A DNA stretch of 64,000 nucleotides from Enterococcus saigonensis (GCF_011397115.1 NZ_AP022822.1:1617501-1681500), one strand, 5' to 3'; shown: positions 51,721 to 61,958, counted from the first letter of the stretch. Numbers and translations: made by a program. The notes: generated by a model from the sequence alone, not told the origin.

Positions 51721-53550
51721 TTATTCGTATAGCTTTCCACTAAATACTACTGTGCCTGTTTCTTGCATAGTAGTATTACGACCAATAATTGCTTGCAAAC
51801 GTTCCTTTGAGATTGGCAATGGGCGCAAAGATTGAATTTCTTCTACATTTAAAACTTGGATACCATTACTAGGATTAAAGAAAACTAAGACAAAGTCCTC
51901 CGCATCATACCGAAGTACACCTAAAACTCGTTGTGTATACAATAATAAAAAATCGCCTCGAAAAATGACGGGATTATCCTCTCGCAAAGCAATCCATTTG
52001 TGACAAGCCTCATCACAAGTCTCATCAATATTATCCCATGGAAAAAATTTGCGGTTATCTGGGTCTTTTTTACCGGTTAATCCCGCTTCATCACCATAAT
52101 AGATGCACGGCACACCTGGAAAAAGATGCAACAAACCAAATGCTAACGCTAATTTTCTTCTATCACCATTTAATTGTGTTAAAATCCGCTCAGTATCATG
52201 GGTTCCAATATTATTGAAACTGTTGTAAAAGATGTCGTGGGGATAATTTTCTTGCAATGTTGTAAAATGTCTGGCAATTGTTTCAGGACGACAATCTGCT
52301 ATAAGAAAAGCCAGTGCTTGTTCTCGCAGGGGATAATTCATTACTCCTTGGAGGTGTTTTCCTAATATATATTGCCGTCGTTTGCCATAAGAAATTTTGT
52401 TTGAGGCGTCTTCCCAGACTTCTCCTAATAAAACTTTATTATTAAACTGATCTAAATTTCGACGAACCCCGGCAATAAATTCATCTGGCAATTCATCGGC
52501 TACGTCTAAACGCCAACCATCAACACCAAATTCATTCCACTTTTGTAAGACTCCTGCAGAACCAAAAATAAATTCTTGAAATGCTTTGTTTTCTTTATTA
52601 ATCTCCGGTAAATCTTTTACTCCCCACCAAGAACGGTAGTCATCCGGATAGCGGTTAAAAGTAAACCACGGATAATACCGGCTATGAATATTGCGATAAG
52701 CACCTTCATTTTCACCATAAGCACCATCATAATTAAAATAAAGACTGTTACGCCCAACATGACTAAACACACCATCTAAAATGACGTGAATATTATTTTG
52801 ATGAAGTGCGTGTAACAATTCGGCAAATTCTTCTTCTGTGCCCAAAACTGGATCAATATTTAAATAATTACTCGTATCATACCGGTGATTACTGCGTGCT
52901 TCAAAAATAGGATTCAAATAAATGCCTGTAATCCCCAGTTTCTTTAAATAGGGAATTTTATCTTTAATCCCTTTAAAATTCCCACCAAAAAAGTCCCAAC
53001 GAGCAATATCACCATTTTCATCTCGAATATACATCGGTTTATCTTCTTTACTGCCATAAATAAACGTATTTTCTTTAGGGTTATTTACTACTTGTTGCGC
53101 ATTTCCATTATAAAAACGATCTGGGAATATTTGATAGAATATCCCTTCTCGATACCAACTTGGTGCTACTTCCGCCTGTTCATAACAAGTTAGTTGATAA
53201 GCATTTATTTCTTCTAAGTGATCGACTAATCTACCTGGTCCACCACCTTCTTTTGCACCATAGTAACGCGTATACTCAGCATGATTTGCATCTAAGTAAT
53301 GCAGCTTAAAATAGTAAAAATAGATTCCTTTACCTTCGTTACAAAAATAATCAAAATGATAAGTAGTCGTCCCATAATTTTCCATTGGAATAGTATGACT
53401 TTCCCCACCATCATTTGTGACAACTAACGTTACCCCTGTGACATTGGGGTCTGCAGCTCGAATTTTAAAAGAAATAAATTCATTGACTAAAACAGCGCCA
53501 AAAGGCTTTTTATACTCTTCTAGCCATGAATTAAAATACACATTCGTCAT
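51721..53550 (-). CDS. GH13 alpha-glucan hydrolase (neopullulanase/cyclomaltodextrinase-like)
   Basis: Glycoside hydrolase family 13, subfamily 20 type, 609 residues. An N-terminal CBM34-like beta domain (VTGVTLVVTNDG, about 30-110) precedes the barrel. Catalytic motifs are DGVFSHVGRN, DGWRLDVADE (nucleophile Asp, about 325), LLGEVWED (acid Glu) and NIGTHDTERIL (Asp). No signal peptide, so it is intracellular and probably trims glycogen branches or maltodextrins released by GlgP. It is the last gene of the glycogen operon, six bases after glgP. Confidence 0.9.
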   Translation of the reverse strand: MTNVYFNSWLEEYKKPFGAVLVNEFISFKIRAADPNVTGVTLVVTNDGGESHTIPMENYGTTTYHFDYFCNEGKGIYFYYFKLHYLDANHAEYTRYYGAKEGGGPGRLVDHLEEINAYQLTCYEQAEVAPSWYREGIFYQIFPDRFYNGNAQQVVNNPKENTFIYGSKEDKPMYIRDENGDIARWDFFGGNFKGIKDKIPYLKKLGITGIYLNPIFEARSNHRYDTSNYLNIDPVLGTEEEFAELLHALHQNNIHVILDGVFSHVGRNSLYFNYDGAYGENEGAYRNIHSRYYPWFTFNRYPDDYRSWWGVKDLPEINKENKAFQEFIFGSAGVLQKWNEFGVDGWRLDVADELPDEFIAGVRRNLDQFNNKVLLGEVWEDASNKISYGKRRQYILGKHLQGVMNYPLREQALAFLIADCRPETIARHFTTLQENYPHDIFYNSFNNIGTHDTERILTQLNGDRRKLALAFGLLHLFPGVPCIYYGDEAGLTGKKDPDNRKFFPWDNIDETCDEACHKWIALREDNPVIFRGDFLLLYTQRVLGVLRYDAEDFVLVFFNPSNGIQVLNVEEIQSLRPLPISKERLQAIIGRNTTMQETGTVVFSGKLYE

Positions 53551-53556
53551 AATTTC

Positions 53557-55974
53557 TTACCTCGTTAGTTCCTTGTGAGCAAAAACAGGCTCGATTTGCC
53601 AGATGTCTTCAGCGTAGCGTTCGACAGTGTGGTCGGCAGAAAACTTACCGGCGTTTGCGATATTAATTAAGCTGATTTGTTGCCAACGTCGTTTATCTTG
53701 ATAAAGTTCTTCAATCCGCTTTTGGGCCAAACAATATGAATCAAAATCTCTTAAGACAAAAAATTCATCATTATACTTAATCAAAGAATCAAAAATTTCT
53801 TGTCCTTCAAATTGAATGTTCGGAATTGTACCATCAATAAAAGCATTTAAAACTTTTTGGATGGTTGGTGAATCCTCATAAATTCCCAGTGCATTATAGT
53901 TTTGAGCATGATAATATGCGTAAACCTCTTCTTCAGTTAAACCAAAAATTACAATGTTCTCTTTGCCAACTGCATCTCGTATCTCAATGTTAGCACCATC
54001 CAAGGTGGCTAAAGTAACTGCTCCATTTAACATCAACTTCATGTTGCTCGTACCAGAAGCCTCTTTTGAAGCCAAGGAAATTTGTTCACTAACATCCGCA
54101 GCCGGAATAATGCGTTCGGCTAATGTGACATTATAATTTTCTAAGAAGACAATTTTTAGTCGATCTTTCACATCCGGATCATTATTAATTAATTGTGCTG
54201 TTTCATTGATTGTTTTAATAATAGCTTTAGCATAGGAATAACTTGGTGCAGCTTTTGCTCCAAAAATGAACACTCGCGGCTCCATCTGCAAGTCTGGTTT
54301 TGCTTTAATATCAAAGTACAATTTCAAAATATGCAAAAGATTTAGCAACTGTCGTTTGTATGCGTGTAGCCTTTTTATTTGCACATCAAAAATTGCATTA
54401 GGAGAAACAACGATATCAGTTGTCTCTTTAATATATTGAGCTAAAGCAACTTTATTTTTGTATTTCGCTTCTTCTATGGCAGATAAGACAGCATCGTCTT
54501 CAACGAAATTTTGTAATAAGTGTAAGTCATTTGGTTTTTGGCGCCATGACGTCTTAATTGTTTTATCTAAAAGTTTGGCTAGCGGTTCATTGGAAAGTTG
54601 TAGCCATCGTCTTTCAGCAATACCATTTGTTTTATTATTGAATCTTCCAGGAAAGATTACATAGAAGTCATGCAAAACAACATTTTTTAATAAATCTGTA
54701 TGCAGTTTAGCAACACCGTTCGTGCTGTGGCTGCCAATAATTGCTAGATTCGCCATATGAACTTGACCGTTTCGGATAATGCGTGTCCGCTCGATTAAAT
54801 CGGCTTCATAGTATTTGCGATATTGATTGACAAAACGTCGATCAATTTCCTCAATGATTTGATACATACGCGGTAACAGATCTTGCATTAGTTCAATTGG
54901 CCACTTCTCCAAAGCTTCCGACATAATGGTGTGGTTGGTATAACTCATGACTTTCACTGTTATTTCCCACGCCTGCTCCCAGGATAGATCACACTCATCT
55001 AACAAAATGCGCATCATTTCTGGAACACATAATGCCGGATGAGTATCGTTAATATGGATAGCAATAGATTGACTCATAGTAGTTAGCGGTTTATTTAACT
55101 TTTTAAAGTAACGGACAATACTTTGAACTCCTGCTGAGACAAAGAAATACTCTTGTAAAAGTCTAATTCTTCGCCCTCTTTCATTTGAATCATCGGGATA
55201 TAAAACAGCAGTTAAATCCTCTAATTCACGACGATCTTCTAAGCTGCGATATTTGCTTTCTTCTGAGGCGGGAATTTCAACAGACCATAGTCTTAATGTA
55301 TTTACTACATCATTTTGATAACCCACCATTGCTGTATCGTACGGGACGGCTTTAATAAGACGGCTATTTTCATAGACTGGTTTTAGACGCCCATCCGCTA
55401 GTGGCATCATGTAAACATCTCCTCCAAAGCGCACATCAATAGCCTTACTCTCCTTACGCACTTCCCATACATTGCCATTATTTAACCATTCATCTGGCAA
55501 TTCAACTTGATAACCATCCACAAAACGCTGTTTAAACAAACCGTAGTCATAGCGAATGCCATTACCATTGCCTGGCAATCCGCAAGAAGCAATTGAGTCC
55601 ATAAAACAAGAAGCTAAGCGGCCTAACCCACCGTTCCCTAAGGCCATATCTTTTTCTTGGTCTACAATGTCATCTAATGAAAAGCCCAATTCGGTTAAAC
55701 CATCCCGAACAGTATCCAAAATACCCAAATTTAATAAATTGCTTTTTAACATTTTTCCGGGTAAAAATTCAATGGAAAAGTAGTAAACTTGCTTTGTTTC
55801 TTCGGTCAGATAATCTTTCCATGTTTGCACCCAATCATCAGCATAATACGTTTTAACAACACTCCCTAAAACATGAAAAAGTTCTTGTGGTGTTGCATCA
55901 CTGATATCCATCGCGTATTTTTCTTTGAGCCGTTGAATCATTTCTTCTTTAAAAACCTTCTTAGTAATCTTCAT
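53557..55974 (-). CDS. glgP: Glycogen phosphorylase
   Basis: Releases glucose-1-phosphate from glycogen. The 805 residues match the bacterial GT35 family. The PLP-lysine motif EASGTSNMKLMLNGA is at about residue 655, preceded by ALGNGGLGRLASCF and IHINDTHPALCVPE. No N-terminal regulatory extension like that of muscle enzymes is present. It lies after glgA with a 138-base gap containing a hairpin, so its level may differ from the synthesis genes. Confidence 0.96.
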   Translation of the reverse strand: MKITKKVFKEEMIQRLKEKYAMDISDATPQELFHVLGSVVKTYYADDWVQTWKDYLTEETKQVYYFSIEFLPGKMLKSNLLNLGILDTVRDGLTELGFSLDDIVDQEKDMALGNGGLGRLASCFMDSIASCGLPGNGNGIRYDYGLFKQRFVDGYQVELPDEWLNNGNVWEVRKESKAIDVRFGGDVYMMPLADGRLKPVYENSRLIKAVPYDTAMVGYQNDVVNTLRLWSVEIPASEESKYRSLEDRRELEDLTAVLYPDDSNERGRRIRLLQEYFFVSAGVQSIVRYFKKLNKPLTTMSQSIAIHINDTHPALCVPEMMRILLDECDLSWEQAWEITVKVMSYTNHTIMSEALEKWPIELMQDLLPRMYQIIEEIDRRFVNQYRKYYEADLIERTRIIRNGQVHMANLAIIGSHSTNGVAKLHTDLLKNVVLHDFYVIFPGRFNNKTNGIAERRWLQLSNEPLAKLLDKTIKTSWRQKPNDLHLLQNFVEDDAVLSAIEEAKYKNKVALAQYIKETTDIVVSPNAIFDVQIKRLHAYKRQLLNLLHILKLYFDIKAKPDLQMEPRVFIFGAKAAPSYSYAKAIIKTINETAQLINNDPDVKDRLKIVFLENYNVTLAERIIPAADVSEQISLASKEASGTSNMKLMLNGAVTLATLDGANIEIRDAVGKENIVIFGLTEEEVYAYYHAQNYNALGIYEDSPTIQKVLNAFIDGTIPNIQFEGQEIFDSLIKYNDEFFVLRDFDSYCLAQKRIEELYQDKRRWQQISLINIANAGKFSADHTVERYAEDIWQIEPVFAHKELTR

Positions 55975-56063
55975 CTCTTTTCCTCCCAGATATTAAAAAG
56001 TTGAAGAAGTTTCCTTCTTCAGCTAAATATTTTTAGTGAGTTCCTTTTTTAAACGCTACAGAT

Positions 56064-56100
56064 AAGAAACCGAAAAACAGCCAGCTGTTTCTCGGTTTCT
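56064..56100 (-). other. Intercistronic hairpin between glgA and glgP
   Basis: AGAAACCGAGAAACAGC pairs with GCTGTTTTTCGGTTTCT on the minus strand, only two bases of loop, and no long T run follows. It could stabilise the upstream or downstream mRNA rather than end transcription. Confidence 0.6.
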
Positions 56101-56112
56101 TCTGCTTACTGG

Positions 56113-57549
56113 TTAAATTAACGTTTCATATAACGTCACATATTCTTTTGAAGACGTTGTCCAACTAAAGTCTTGATTCATCGCCTGGTGAATCAAGCTG
56201 TGCCAAGTTACGAAATCATCTGCATATACTGTTAATGCTCTTTCAATTGCTTTTAAGAGTTGATAAGAACTAAATTCAGCAAAACCAAATCCAGTTCCTT
56301 CACCTGTCACAATATTAAATGGTGTGACAGTATCTTTTAGCCCTCCAATTTCGTGAACAATCGGTAATGTCCCATAACGCATCGAAATCATTTGTGATAA
56401 ACCGCAAGGCTCAAAAGCAGAAGGCATTAAAAAGATATCAGATCCGGCATACATTTGCTGTGCCAATTTTACATCAAAAGAAATACTAACTGAACATTTT
56501 TCTGGATAAGTCTTTGCAAAATAGCGGAAGCCATTTTCAAAATTTTTATCCCCAGTTCCAAGTAATACTAACTGAACATCATTTTGTAAAATATTGTGTA
56601 ATTCATCTAGCAAAAGATTAAACCCTTTTTGGTAAGTCAGCCGACTGACCACTGCTAAAAGGGATACATCTGCTCTTTGCGGCAGTCCCATTTTTTCTTG
56701 CAACACTGCCTTATTTTGCGCTTTTCCGGTTAAATCTGTAGAGTCGTAGTGAAAAGGCAAAGCCGGATCAATTTTGGGATTGTTTAATTCGTAATCGATC
56801 CCATTTAAAATTCCGCTTAGTTTACCAGCTTCCATCCGCAAGATAACATCTAACCCAGAGCCAAACTGTGGCGTTTTTATTTCCTCGGCGTAAGAAGGAC
56901 TCACTGTATTGATACGATCAGCATATAAAATTCCTGCTTTCATAAAATTCAAACAGTCATTCATCCGCACAGTGCCGTCTTCATAACGCTCCATACCAAC
57001 ACCAAATAAATCAGATAAGACACTTCCCTCATATTGACCTTGAAATTCGATATTATGAATGGTTAAAACTGTTTTAATACCATTATACGCGTTAATCCAA
57101 CGGTATTTTTCTTTTAATAAGAAAGGAATCATTGCAGTATGATAGTCGTTAACATGCAAAATATCAGGAATAAAATTAATTCGTTCCAACATTTCAATTA
57201 ATGCTAATTGGAAAAAAGCAAATCGTTCACCGTCGTCATAATAACCATACAAGTCGTCCCTGCCACCAAAATAATATAAATTATCTAAAAAATAGTAAGT
57301 GACATCATTTAAGATCATTTTTTTTATACCACAATATTGTCGGCGCCAACCAACATTCACATAAAAAGAAAACAAATCTTCGCATTGATCAGCATATTGT
57401 TTAGGAATTTTTTTGGCAAAATAGGGCAATACAACCTGACAATCAATTCCTTTTCTTACTAGCTCTTTTGGCAAAGCTCCAGCAACATCACCAAGTCCTC
57501 CTGATTTGAAAAAAGGAGCACATTCAGTGGCAGCAAATAATACTTTCAT
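56113..57549 (-). CDS. glgA: Glycogen synthase (ADP-glucose dependent)
   Basis: Elongates alpha-1,4-glucan chains from ADP-glucose. The 478 residues have the ADP-glucose site KSGGLGDV (about residue 15), LTIHNIEFQG and the retaining-GT5 C-terminal motif MPSAFEPCGLSQMISM, with the catalytic Glu. The ATG at 57549 has GGAGG nine bases upstream and falls one base after the glgD stop codon; a longer start inside glgD is unlikely. Confidence 0.96.
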   Translation of the reverse strand: MKVLFAATECAPFFKSGGLGDVAGALPKELVRKGIDCQVVLPYFAKKIPKQYADQCEDLFSFYVNVGWRRQYCGIKKMILNDVTYYFLDNLYYFGGRDDLYGYYDDGERFAFFQLALIEMLERINFIPDILHVNDYHTAMIPFLLKEKYRWINAYNGIKTVLTIHNIEFQGQYEGSVLSDLFGVGMERYEDGTVRMNDCLNFMKAGILYADRINTVSPSYAEEIKTPQFGSGLDVILRMEAGKLSGILNGIDYELNNPKIDPALPFHYDSTDLTGKAQNKAVLQEKMGLPQRADVSLLAVVSRLTYQKGFNLLLDELHNILQNDVQLVLLGTGDKNFENGFRYFAKTYPEKCSVSISFDVKLAQQMYAGSDIFLMPSAFEPCGLSQMISMRYGTLPIVHEIGGLKDTVTPFNIVTGEGTGFGFAEFSSYQLLKAIERALTVYADDFVTWHSLIHQAMNQDFSWTTSSKEYVTLYETLI

Positions 57550-57550
57550 T

Positions 57551-58696
57551 TTATTCGCCTCCGTAAACATCGGAAATCACATGACTTTGTTTTTTTATTA
57601 CTAAAGGCTCCTCTTTAGTGCCGATAATTTTGACTCCTGGTGCTACTTGAACTTCTTTATCTAAAATCGCATATTTTACTATAGCTTTTGCACCGATTTT
57701 ATTGTTTGCCATTACGATAGAATTTTCTACTATTGCCTCTTCACGAATTACTGTATGGCGAGAAACTAAAGAATTTTTTACTGTTCCTTCAATAATGGAA
57801 CCTGTTGCAAATTGCGAATTTTCCACTTGTGACGTCGGAGCATAGTAGGTCGGTACTTCATTTTTTAACTTGGTATAAATCTTTTTACTTGAATATAAGA
57901 GTGAACTAAATTTTTGTGGATCTAGCATGTCCATATTGGCTTGATAATAAGAATTAATGTCAAAAATATTATTTAAATAACCCGTATATTCATAAGCTGA
58001 ACTTTTTACGTTGGTAATATTTGAACGTAGGAAGCTTTCTAAATTAACAGAAACTCCTTTGTTTTGCCCTTGTGATAAGGCTTCAATTAATCGGTCAGTT
58101 TGAACGATGTAAATATCTGCAGACAAATTCACCATATCATCCAAATTACGTTCTTTTGCTTGTGTTGCCCCAATAATCTTACCATGATCTTCTACTTCTA
58201 AAATAATATCTGTGGGGTAAACTTGTGATTTTGGCATCCGTTTATAAACGACTGTCATATCATTTTCTTGCATTTGATGAATTTTTAATACAGCGCGTAA
58301 ATCAATATTGCAAAGCATTTTACTGCCCATAAAGACAGTGTATTCTGATTTTGATTTACGTAAATAATCAATTACTGTATCATAGTAATGCTTATTTTCT
58401 GCCTTTTGTTTTAAAAAATCTTGATAAACATGAATAAAGAAGCGGTTGCGAACACTATCTAAATTCCATTCTTTTCCACCACCGATATGATCAAAAACCG
58501 ATTGTGTTTCTCCTTCGTTGAATACCATAAATACAGTATTAATATTGGCATTCACAATACTAGACAAATTAAAATCAATTAGACGATATTTGCAATCAAA
58601 AGGCAATGTTGCCAACGGACGATTTTCTGTTAATGGCAATAACTCATTGTAACGATGTAAATTACCCAGAATTGCGCACATTTTATTAGTTCTCAT
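57551..58696 (-). CDS. glgD: GlgD, non-catalytic partner of ADP-glucose pyrophosphorylase
   Basis: Paralogue of GlgC, 381 residues, that forms a hetero-tetramer with it in Firmicutes and raises its activity. The nucleotide-binding Gly-rich loop of GlgC (GGQGTRLG) is replaced by ILGNLHRYNELLPL, which fits a non-catalytic subunit. The left-handed beta-helix repeat is at the C-terminal end. The ATG at 58696 has GGAG nine bases upstream and overlaps the end of glgC by 11 bases. Confidence 0.95.
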   Translation of the reverse strand: MRTNKMCAILGNLHRYNELLPLTENRPLATLPFDCKYRLIDFNLSSIVNANINTVFMVFNEGETQSVFDHIGGGKEWNLDSVRNRFFIHVYQDFLKQKAENKHYYDTVIDYLRKSKSEYTVFMGSKMLCNIDLRAVLKIHQMQENDMTVVYKRMPKSQVYPTDIILEVEDHGKIIGATQAKERNLDDMVNLSADIYIVQTDRLIEALSQGQNKGVSVNLESFLRSNITNVKSSAYEYTGYLNNIFDINSYYQANMDMLDPQKFSSLLYSSKKIYTKLKNEVPTYYAPTSQVENSQFATGSIIEGTVKNSLVSRHTVIREEAIVENSIVMANNKIGAKAIVKYAILDKEVQVAPGVKIIGTKEEPLVIKKQSHVISDVYGGE

Positions 58697-59828
58697 CAAG
58701 AGTCACTCCAATCACTTCGGAATAGCCGACTACAGCAATTTCCTCGCTGCCGTCAATAACTGCATCATCACCTACAATGGCATTTTCACCAATAATCGCG
58801 CGATGAATTTTAACGTTTTTCCCAATCGTTGCTCCCGGCATTACTACACTATCGCTAATCACAGTACCTTCTTTCACTTGAACATCGTCTGATAAGATAG
58901 AATGATTAATTTCACCAGAAACATAACAGCCATCTACAATTAATGAATTTTTCACTGCTGCTGTTTGTGTTAAGAAATGAGGTGGCGAAATCGTATTTTT
59001 TGAAAATACGCGCCATGATTTGTCACGAATGTCCAATTCCATATCCGGTTCAATAAATTCCATATTAGCTTCCCATAAGGAATCGATTGTTCCCACATCT
59101 TTCCAATAGCCAGAAAAACGATAAGCAAATACATTTTCACCAGATTCAAGATAGTTTGGAATAACATGTTTACCAAAGTCAATCATTTGCCCATCTTTTG
59201 AGTAGCTATTCATTAAAACATTACGTAAGCGTCCCCAGTTAAAAATGTAAATTCCCATCGAAGCCAAGTTGTTTTTGGGCTCTTCTGGTTTTTCTTCAAA
59301 CTCAATAATTCGGTCATTTTCATCTGTATTCATAATTCCAAAGCGTGAAGCTTCTTTAATTGGCACTTCAATAACAGCCACAGATAATGAGGCATTGTTA
59401 GCTTTATGAGTTTCCAGCATATCTTCATAATCCATTTTATAAATATGGTCACCAGATAAAACCAGTACATATTGCGGATCCATTTGATCAATGTAGGCAA
59501 TATTTTGATAAATTGCATGTGCTGTTCCTTCAAACCACTTGCTTCCTTCAGAACTGGAGAAAGGTTGTAAAATAGTGACACCTGAATTAATACCATCTAA
59601 TCCCCAACTAGCGCCATTTCCGATATGATTATTTAATGCCAATGGCTGATATTGCGTGACAACCCCAACATTGCGAATTCCAGAGTTGGCGCAATTACTT
59701 AAGGTAAAGTCAATAATACGATAACGTCCACCAAACGGTACTGCTGGCTTGGCAATATTTTTAGTTAATTTTCCTAACCGGGTTCCTTGACCGCCGGCTA
59801 AAATCATTGCTAACATTTCTGTTTTCAT
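58686..59828 (-). CDS. glgC: Glucose-1-phosphate adenylyltransferase
   Basis: Makes ADP-glucose from glucose-1-phosphate and ATP, the committed step. The 380 residues contain GGQGTRLGKLTKNIAKPAVPFGGRYR (about 12-37), GDHIYKMDYEDM and EEKPEEPKNNLASMGIY, then beta-helix repeats. Allosteric residues cannot be judged by eye. The space before the ATG carries GGGGGG and a 14-base palindrome rather than a normal ribosome binding site. Confidence 0.97.
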   Translation of the reverse strand: MKTEMLAMILAGGQGTRLGKLTKNIAKPAVPFGGRYRIIDFTLSNCANSGIRNVGVVTQYQPLALNNHIGNGASWGLDGINSGVTILQPFSSSEGSKWFEGTAHAIYQNIAYIDQMDPQYVLVLSGDHIYKMDYEDMLETHKANNASLSVAVIEVPIKEASRFGIMNTDENDRIIEFEEKPEEPKNNLASMGIYIFNWGRLRNVLMNSYSKDGQMIDFGKHVIPNYLESGENVFAYRFSGYWKDVGTIDSLWEANMEFIEPDMELDIRDKSWRVFSKNTISPPHFLTQTAAVKNSLIVDGCYVSGEINHSILSDDVQVKEGTVISDSVVMPGATIGKNVKIHRAIIGENAIVGDDAVIDGSEEIAVVGYSEVIGVTLDEN

Positions 59829-59834
59829 TTTTGC

Positions 59835-59857
59835 GGTGAAATTTCACCATTCCCCCC
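59835..59857 (-). promoter_or_regulatory. glgC translation-start hairpin
   Basis: On the minus strand AAGGGGGG (59852-59857) is followed by AAT, the palindrome GGTGAAATTTCACC (59835-59848) and GCAAAA before the ATG. If the palindrome folds, the G run would be about nine bases from the start codon in space; unfolded, it is 23 bases away. Confidence 0.5.
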
Positions 59858-59859
59858 TT

Positions 59860-61794
59860 TTAATTTTCAGCTTTTGCCTTTTTACTTTTACTACTTGATC
59901 TTCCCCGCGTATTAACTTCAGCCGGTTTAATCAACAATGCCCCTAAAGCTGGCACAATAGTTTGAATTTGATATGGATAATCTTTAAACGGAACAGCAAT
60001 TGACTCTTTTACATCATTTGATTTAACCCAAGTTCCGCCAAATTCTTTCATCTCTGTATTTAAAATTTCTTTATACGTGCCTTTATATGGCACGCCCACG
60101 ACAAAGTCTTTTCGCTCTACTGGCGTTAGATTTAAAACAACAATGATAAAATCTTTTTTTGTCTTTCCTCGTCTAATGAAACTCAAAATCGTTTCCTCGT
60201 TGTTGTCCGCATCAATAATTTCAATCGTGTCATAGCTACCTTCTAATTCCCAAAGTGCTTTTTCAGTTCTATAAAGTTCATTTAATGTCTTGGTAAAATG
60301 TTGCATACTATGGTTCATATCATCATTTAAATCGACCCATTCTAAACCATGATCGTATTTCCACTCCAAAAACTGTCCCCATTCACTACCCATAAAGAGT
60401 AACTTTTTACCAGGGTGGGTAATCATATACGTATACAGATTACGTAGTTGAGAAAACTGCTTGTAGCGATCTCCCCACATTTTATGCATCAGACTTTTTT
60501 TACCATGAACAACTTCATCATGAGATAAAGGTAAAATATAGTTTTCACTCATCATATACATGAACGAAAATGTTAGTAGATTAAAATTATGGCGTCGATA
60601 AATTGGGTCCATCTCGTAAAACCGTAACACATCATTCATCCAACCCATATTCCACTTATAGTCAAAGCCTAACGCACCACTTTCAATCATACCGGTAATT
60701 TTTGTATCAGAGGAACTTTCTTCAGCTATCATTAACACTTCAGGATGTGCTAATTTCACTACAGCGTTCAATTTTTGTAAAAAGTAATAGCCTTCAAAGT
60801 TTCGATTACCGCCTTCATGGTTTGGCGTCCAAGGTCCTTCATCATAGTCACGGTAGAGCATATTGGAAACAGCATCCACCCGAATACCATCTAAATGATA
60901 AAATTCTAACCAAAACAGTGCACTAGAAATTAAAAAACTTTGAACTTGTGGTTTTCCTAAATCAAAATTAATTGATCCCCAGCGAATATTTCTAGCACGA
61001 TCCAGATCTTCATATTCAAACGTTGGTGTCCCATCATAATAAGGTAGCGTATCTTCGTTAATACAAAAATGACCAGGTACCCAATCAACTAAAACTCCGA
61101 TATTTTCTTTATGACAAGCTTCAACAAAATCTTGAAATTCCTCCGGTGTACCGTAATAAGAACTTAATGCAAAATAGCCAACTAGTTGATATCCCCAAGA
61201 CTTTCCTAGTGGGTGCTCCATTAATGGCATAAATTCAATATGGGTATAGCCCATTTCTTTAACATAGGGAATGAGTTCTTTGGTTAAATCAGAAAAGGTA
61301 TAAGGTGTATTATCTTCATGATGTTTCCAAGAACTGGCATGAACTTCATAAATATTCAATGGTCGCTTAAAATAATTTGTTCGTTTTTTCCGGCCCTGCC
61401 ATAAGCCATCTTTCCATTTTTTTTCCTGTAAAGTATGTAAAACCGCTGCACTTCCGGGACGTTTTTCAAATCGAATAGCAAAAGGATCAATTTTAAAAAT
61501 TTCACGACCATTTGCTTGCCGTATTTTAAATTTATAAAGATCGCCCTCGTGGGGTTTAGCTGTCTTGACTTCCCAAATACCCGATTCTCGTTTTACTAAC
61601 GGTATTGTATCTTCCCAATCATTAAAATCGCCCACCAACCAAACTTGTTGTGCATTAGGAGCCCAGACCCGGAATACAAAATTGCCATTCGTTAACTTAT
61701 GTGCACCCAAAAAGTGCTGGCTATAAAAGTTCTCTCCTGTTAAAAACCGTTCTTCTGCTGCTAGCGCTTTAATTTCTTGCTTTTTTTCAACCAT
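59860..61794 (-). CDS. glgB: 1,4-alpha-glucan branching enzyme
   Basis: Introduces alpha-1,6 branches in glycogen. The 644 residues have an N-terminal CBM48 domain (about residues 25-115), then the GH13 barrel with DGIRVDAVSNML (nucleophile Asp, about 315), MIAEESSSD (Glu, about 365) and LPLSHDEVVHGKKS (Asp, about 435), and a C-terminal beta domain ending in a lysine-rich tail. It lacks the extra N1 module of enteric GlgB, consistent with Firmicutes. It is the first gene of the operon. Confidence 0.96.
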   Translation of the reverse strand: MVEKKQEIKALAAEERFLTGENFYSQHFLGAHKLTNGNFVFRVWAPNAQQVWLVGDFNDWEDTIPLVKRESGIWEVKTAKPHEGDLYKFKIRQANGREIFKIDPFAIRFEKRPGSAAVLHTLQEKKWKDGLWQGRKKRTNYFKRPLNIYEVHASSWKHHEDNTPYTFSDLTKELIPYVKEMGYTHIEFMPLMEHPLGKSWGYQLVGYFALSSYYGTPEEFQDFVEACHKENIGVLVDWVPGHFCINEDTLPYYDGTPTFEYEDLDRARNIRWGSINFDLGKPQVQSFLISSALFWLEFYHLDGIRVDAVSNMLYRDYDEGPWTPNHEGGNRNFEGYYFLQKLNAVVKLAHPEVLMIAEESSSDTKITGMIESGALGFDYKWNMGWMNDVLRFYEMDPIYRRHNFNLLTFSFMYMMSENYILPLSHDEVVHGKKSLMHKMWGDRYKQFSQLRNLYTYMITHPGKKLLFMGSEWGQFLEWKYDHGLEWVDLNDDMNHSMQHFTKTLNELYRTEKALWELEGSYDTIEIIDADNNEETILSFIRRGKTKKDFIIVVLNLTPVERKDFVVGVPYKGTYKEILNTEMKEFGGTWVKSNDVKESIAVPFKDYPYQIQTIVPALGALLIKPAEVNTRGRSSSKSKKAKAEN

Positions 61795-61890
61795 ACCAGT
61801 TTCCTTTCTATAATGACTATTTTTGATCAGGCAATTTTTTTAGACTAAAGGATAAGAACGAATCCAGTTAAATCACTAACTTTTTCTAAT

Positions 61891-61919
61891 ATAATAATAA
61901 CATACTTCTAATCTTTGAA
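61891..61919 (-). promoter_or_regulatory. Candidate glgB operon promoter
   Basis: On the minus strand TTCAAA (61914-61919), 17 bases, TATTAT (61891-61896). The start of transcription should be near 61884, leaving a leader of about 90 bases. The -35 is weak, which would suit an activated promoter. Confidence 0.5.
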
Positions 61920-61923
61920 AAGC

Positions 61924-61958
61924 ATTTTGTGGTAAAAATAACTCGTTTTCCACAAAAT
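61924..61958 (-). promoter_or_regulatory. Inverted repeat next to the glgB promoter
   Basis: ATTTTGTGG and CCACAAAAT, perfect nine-base arms separated by 17 bases, end five bases upstream of the -35. The spacing of the two half-sites (26 bp) suggests a dimeric regulator binding on one face of the helix. Confidence 0.55.

Noticed and set aside
57551..59828. glgC and glgD as a recent duplication
   Set aside because: The proteins differ throughout and GlgD lacks the nucleotide loop; this is the ancient, normal Firmicutes pairing.
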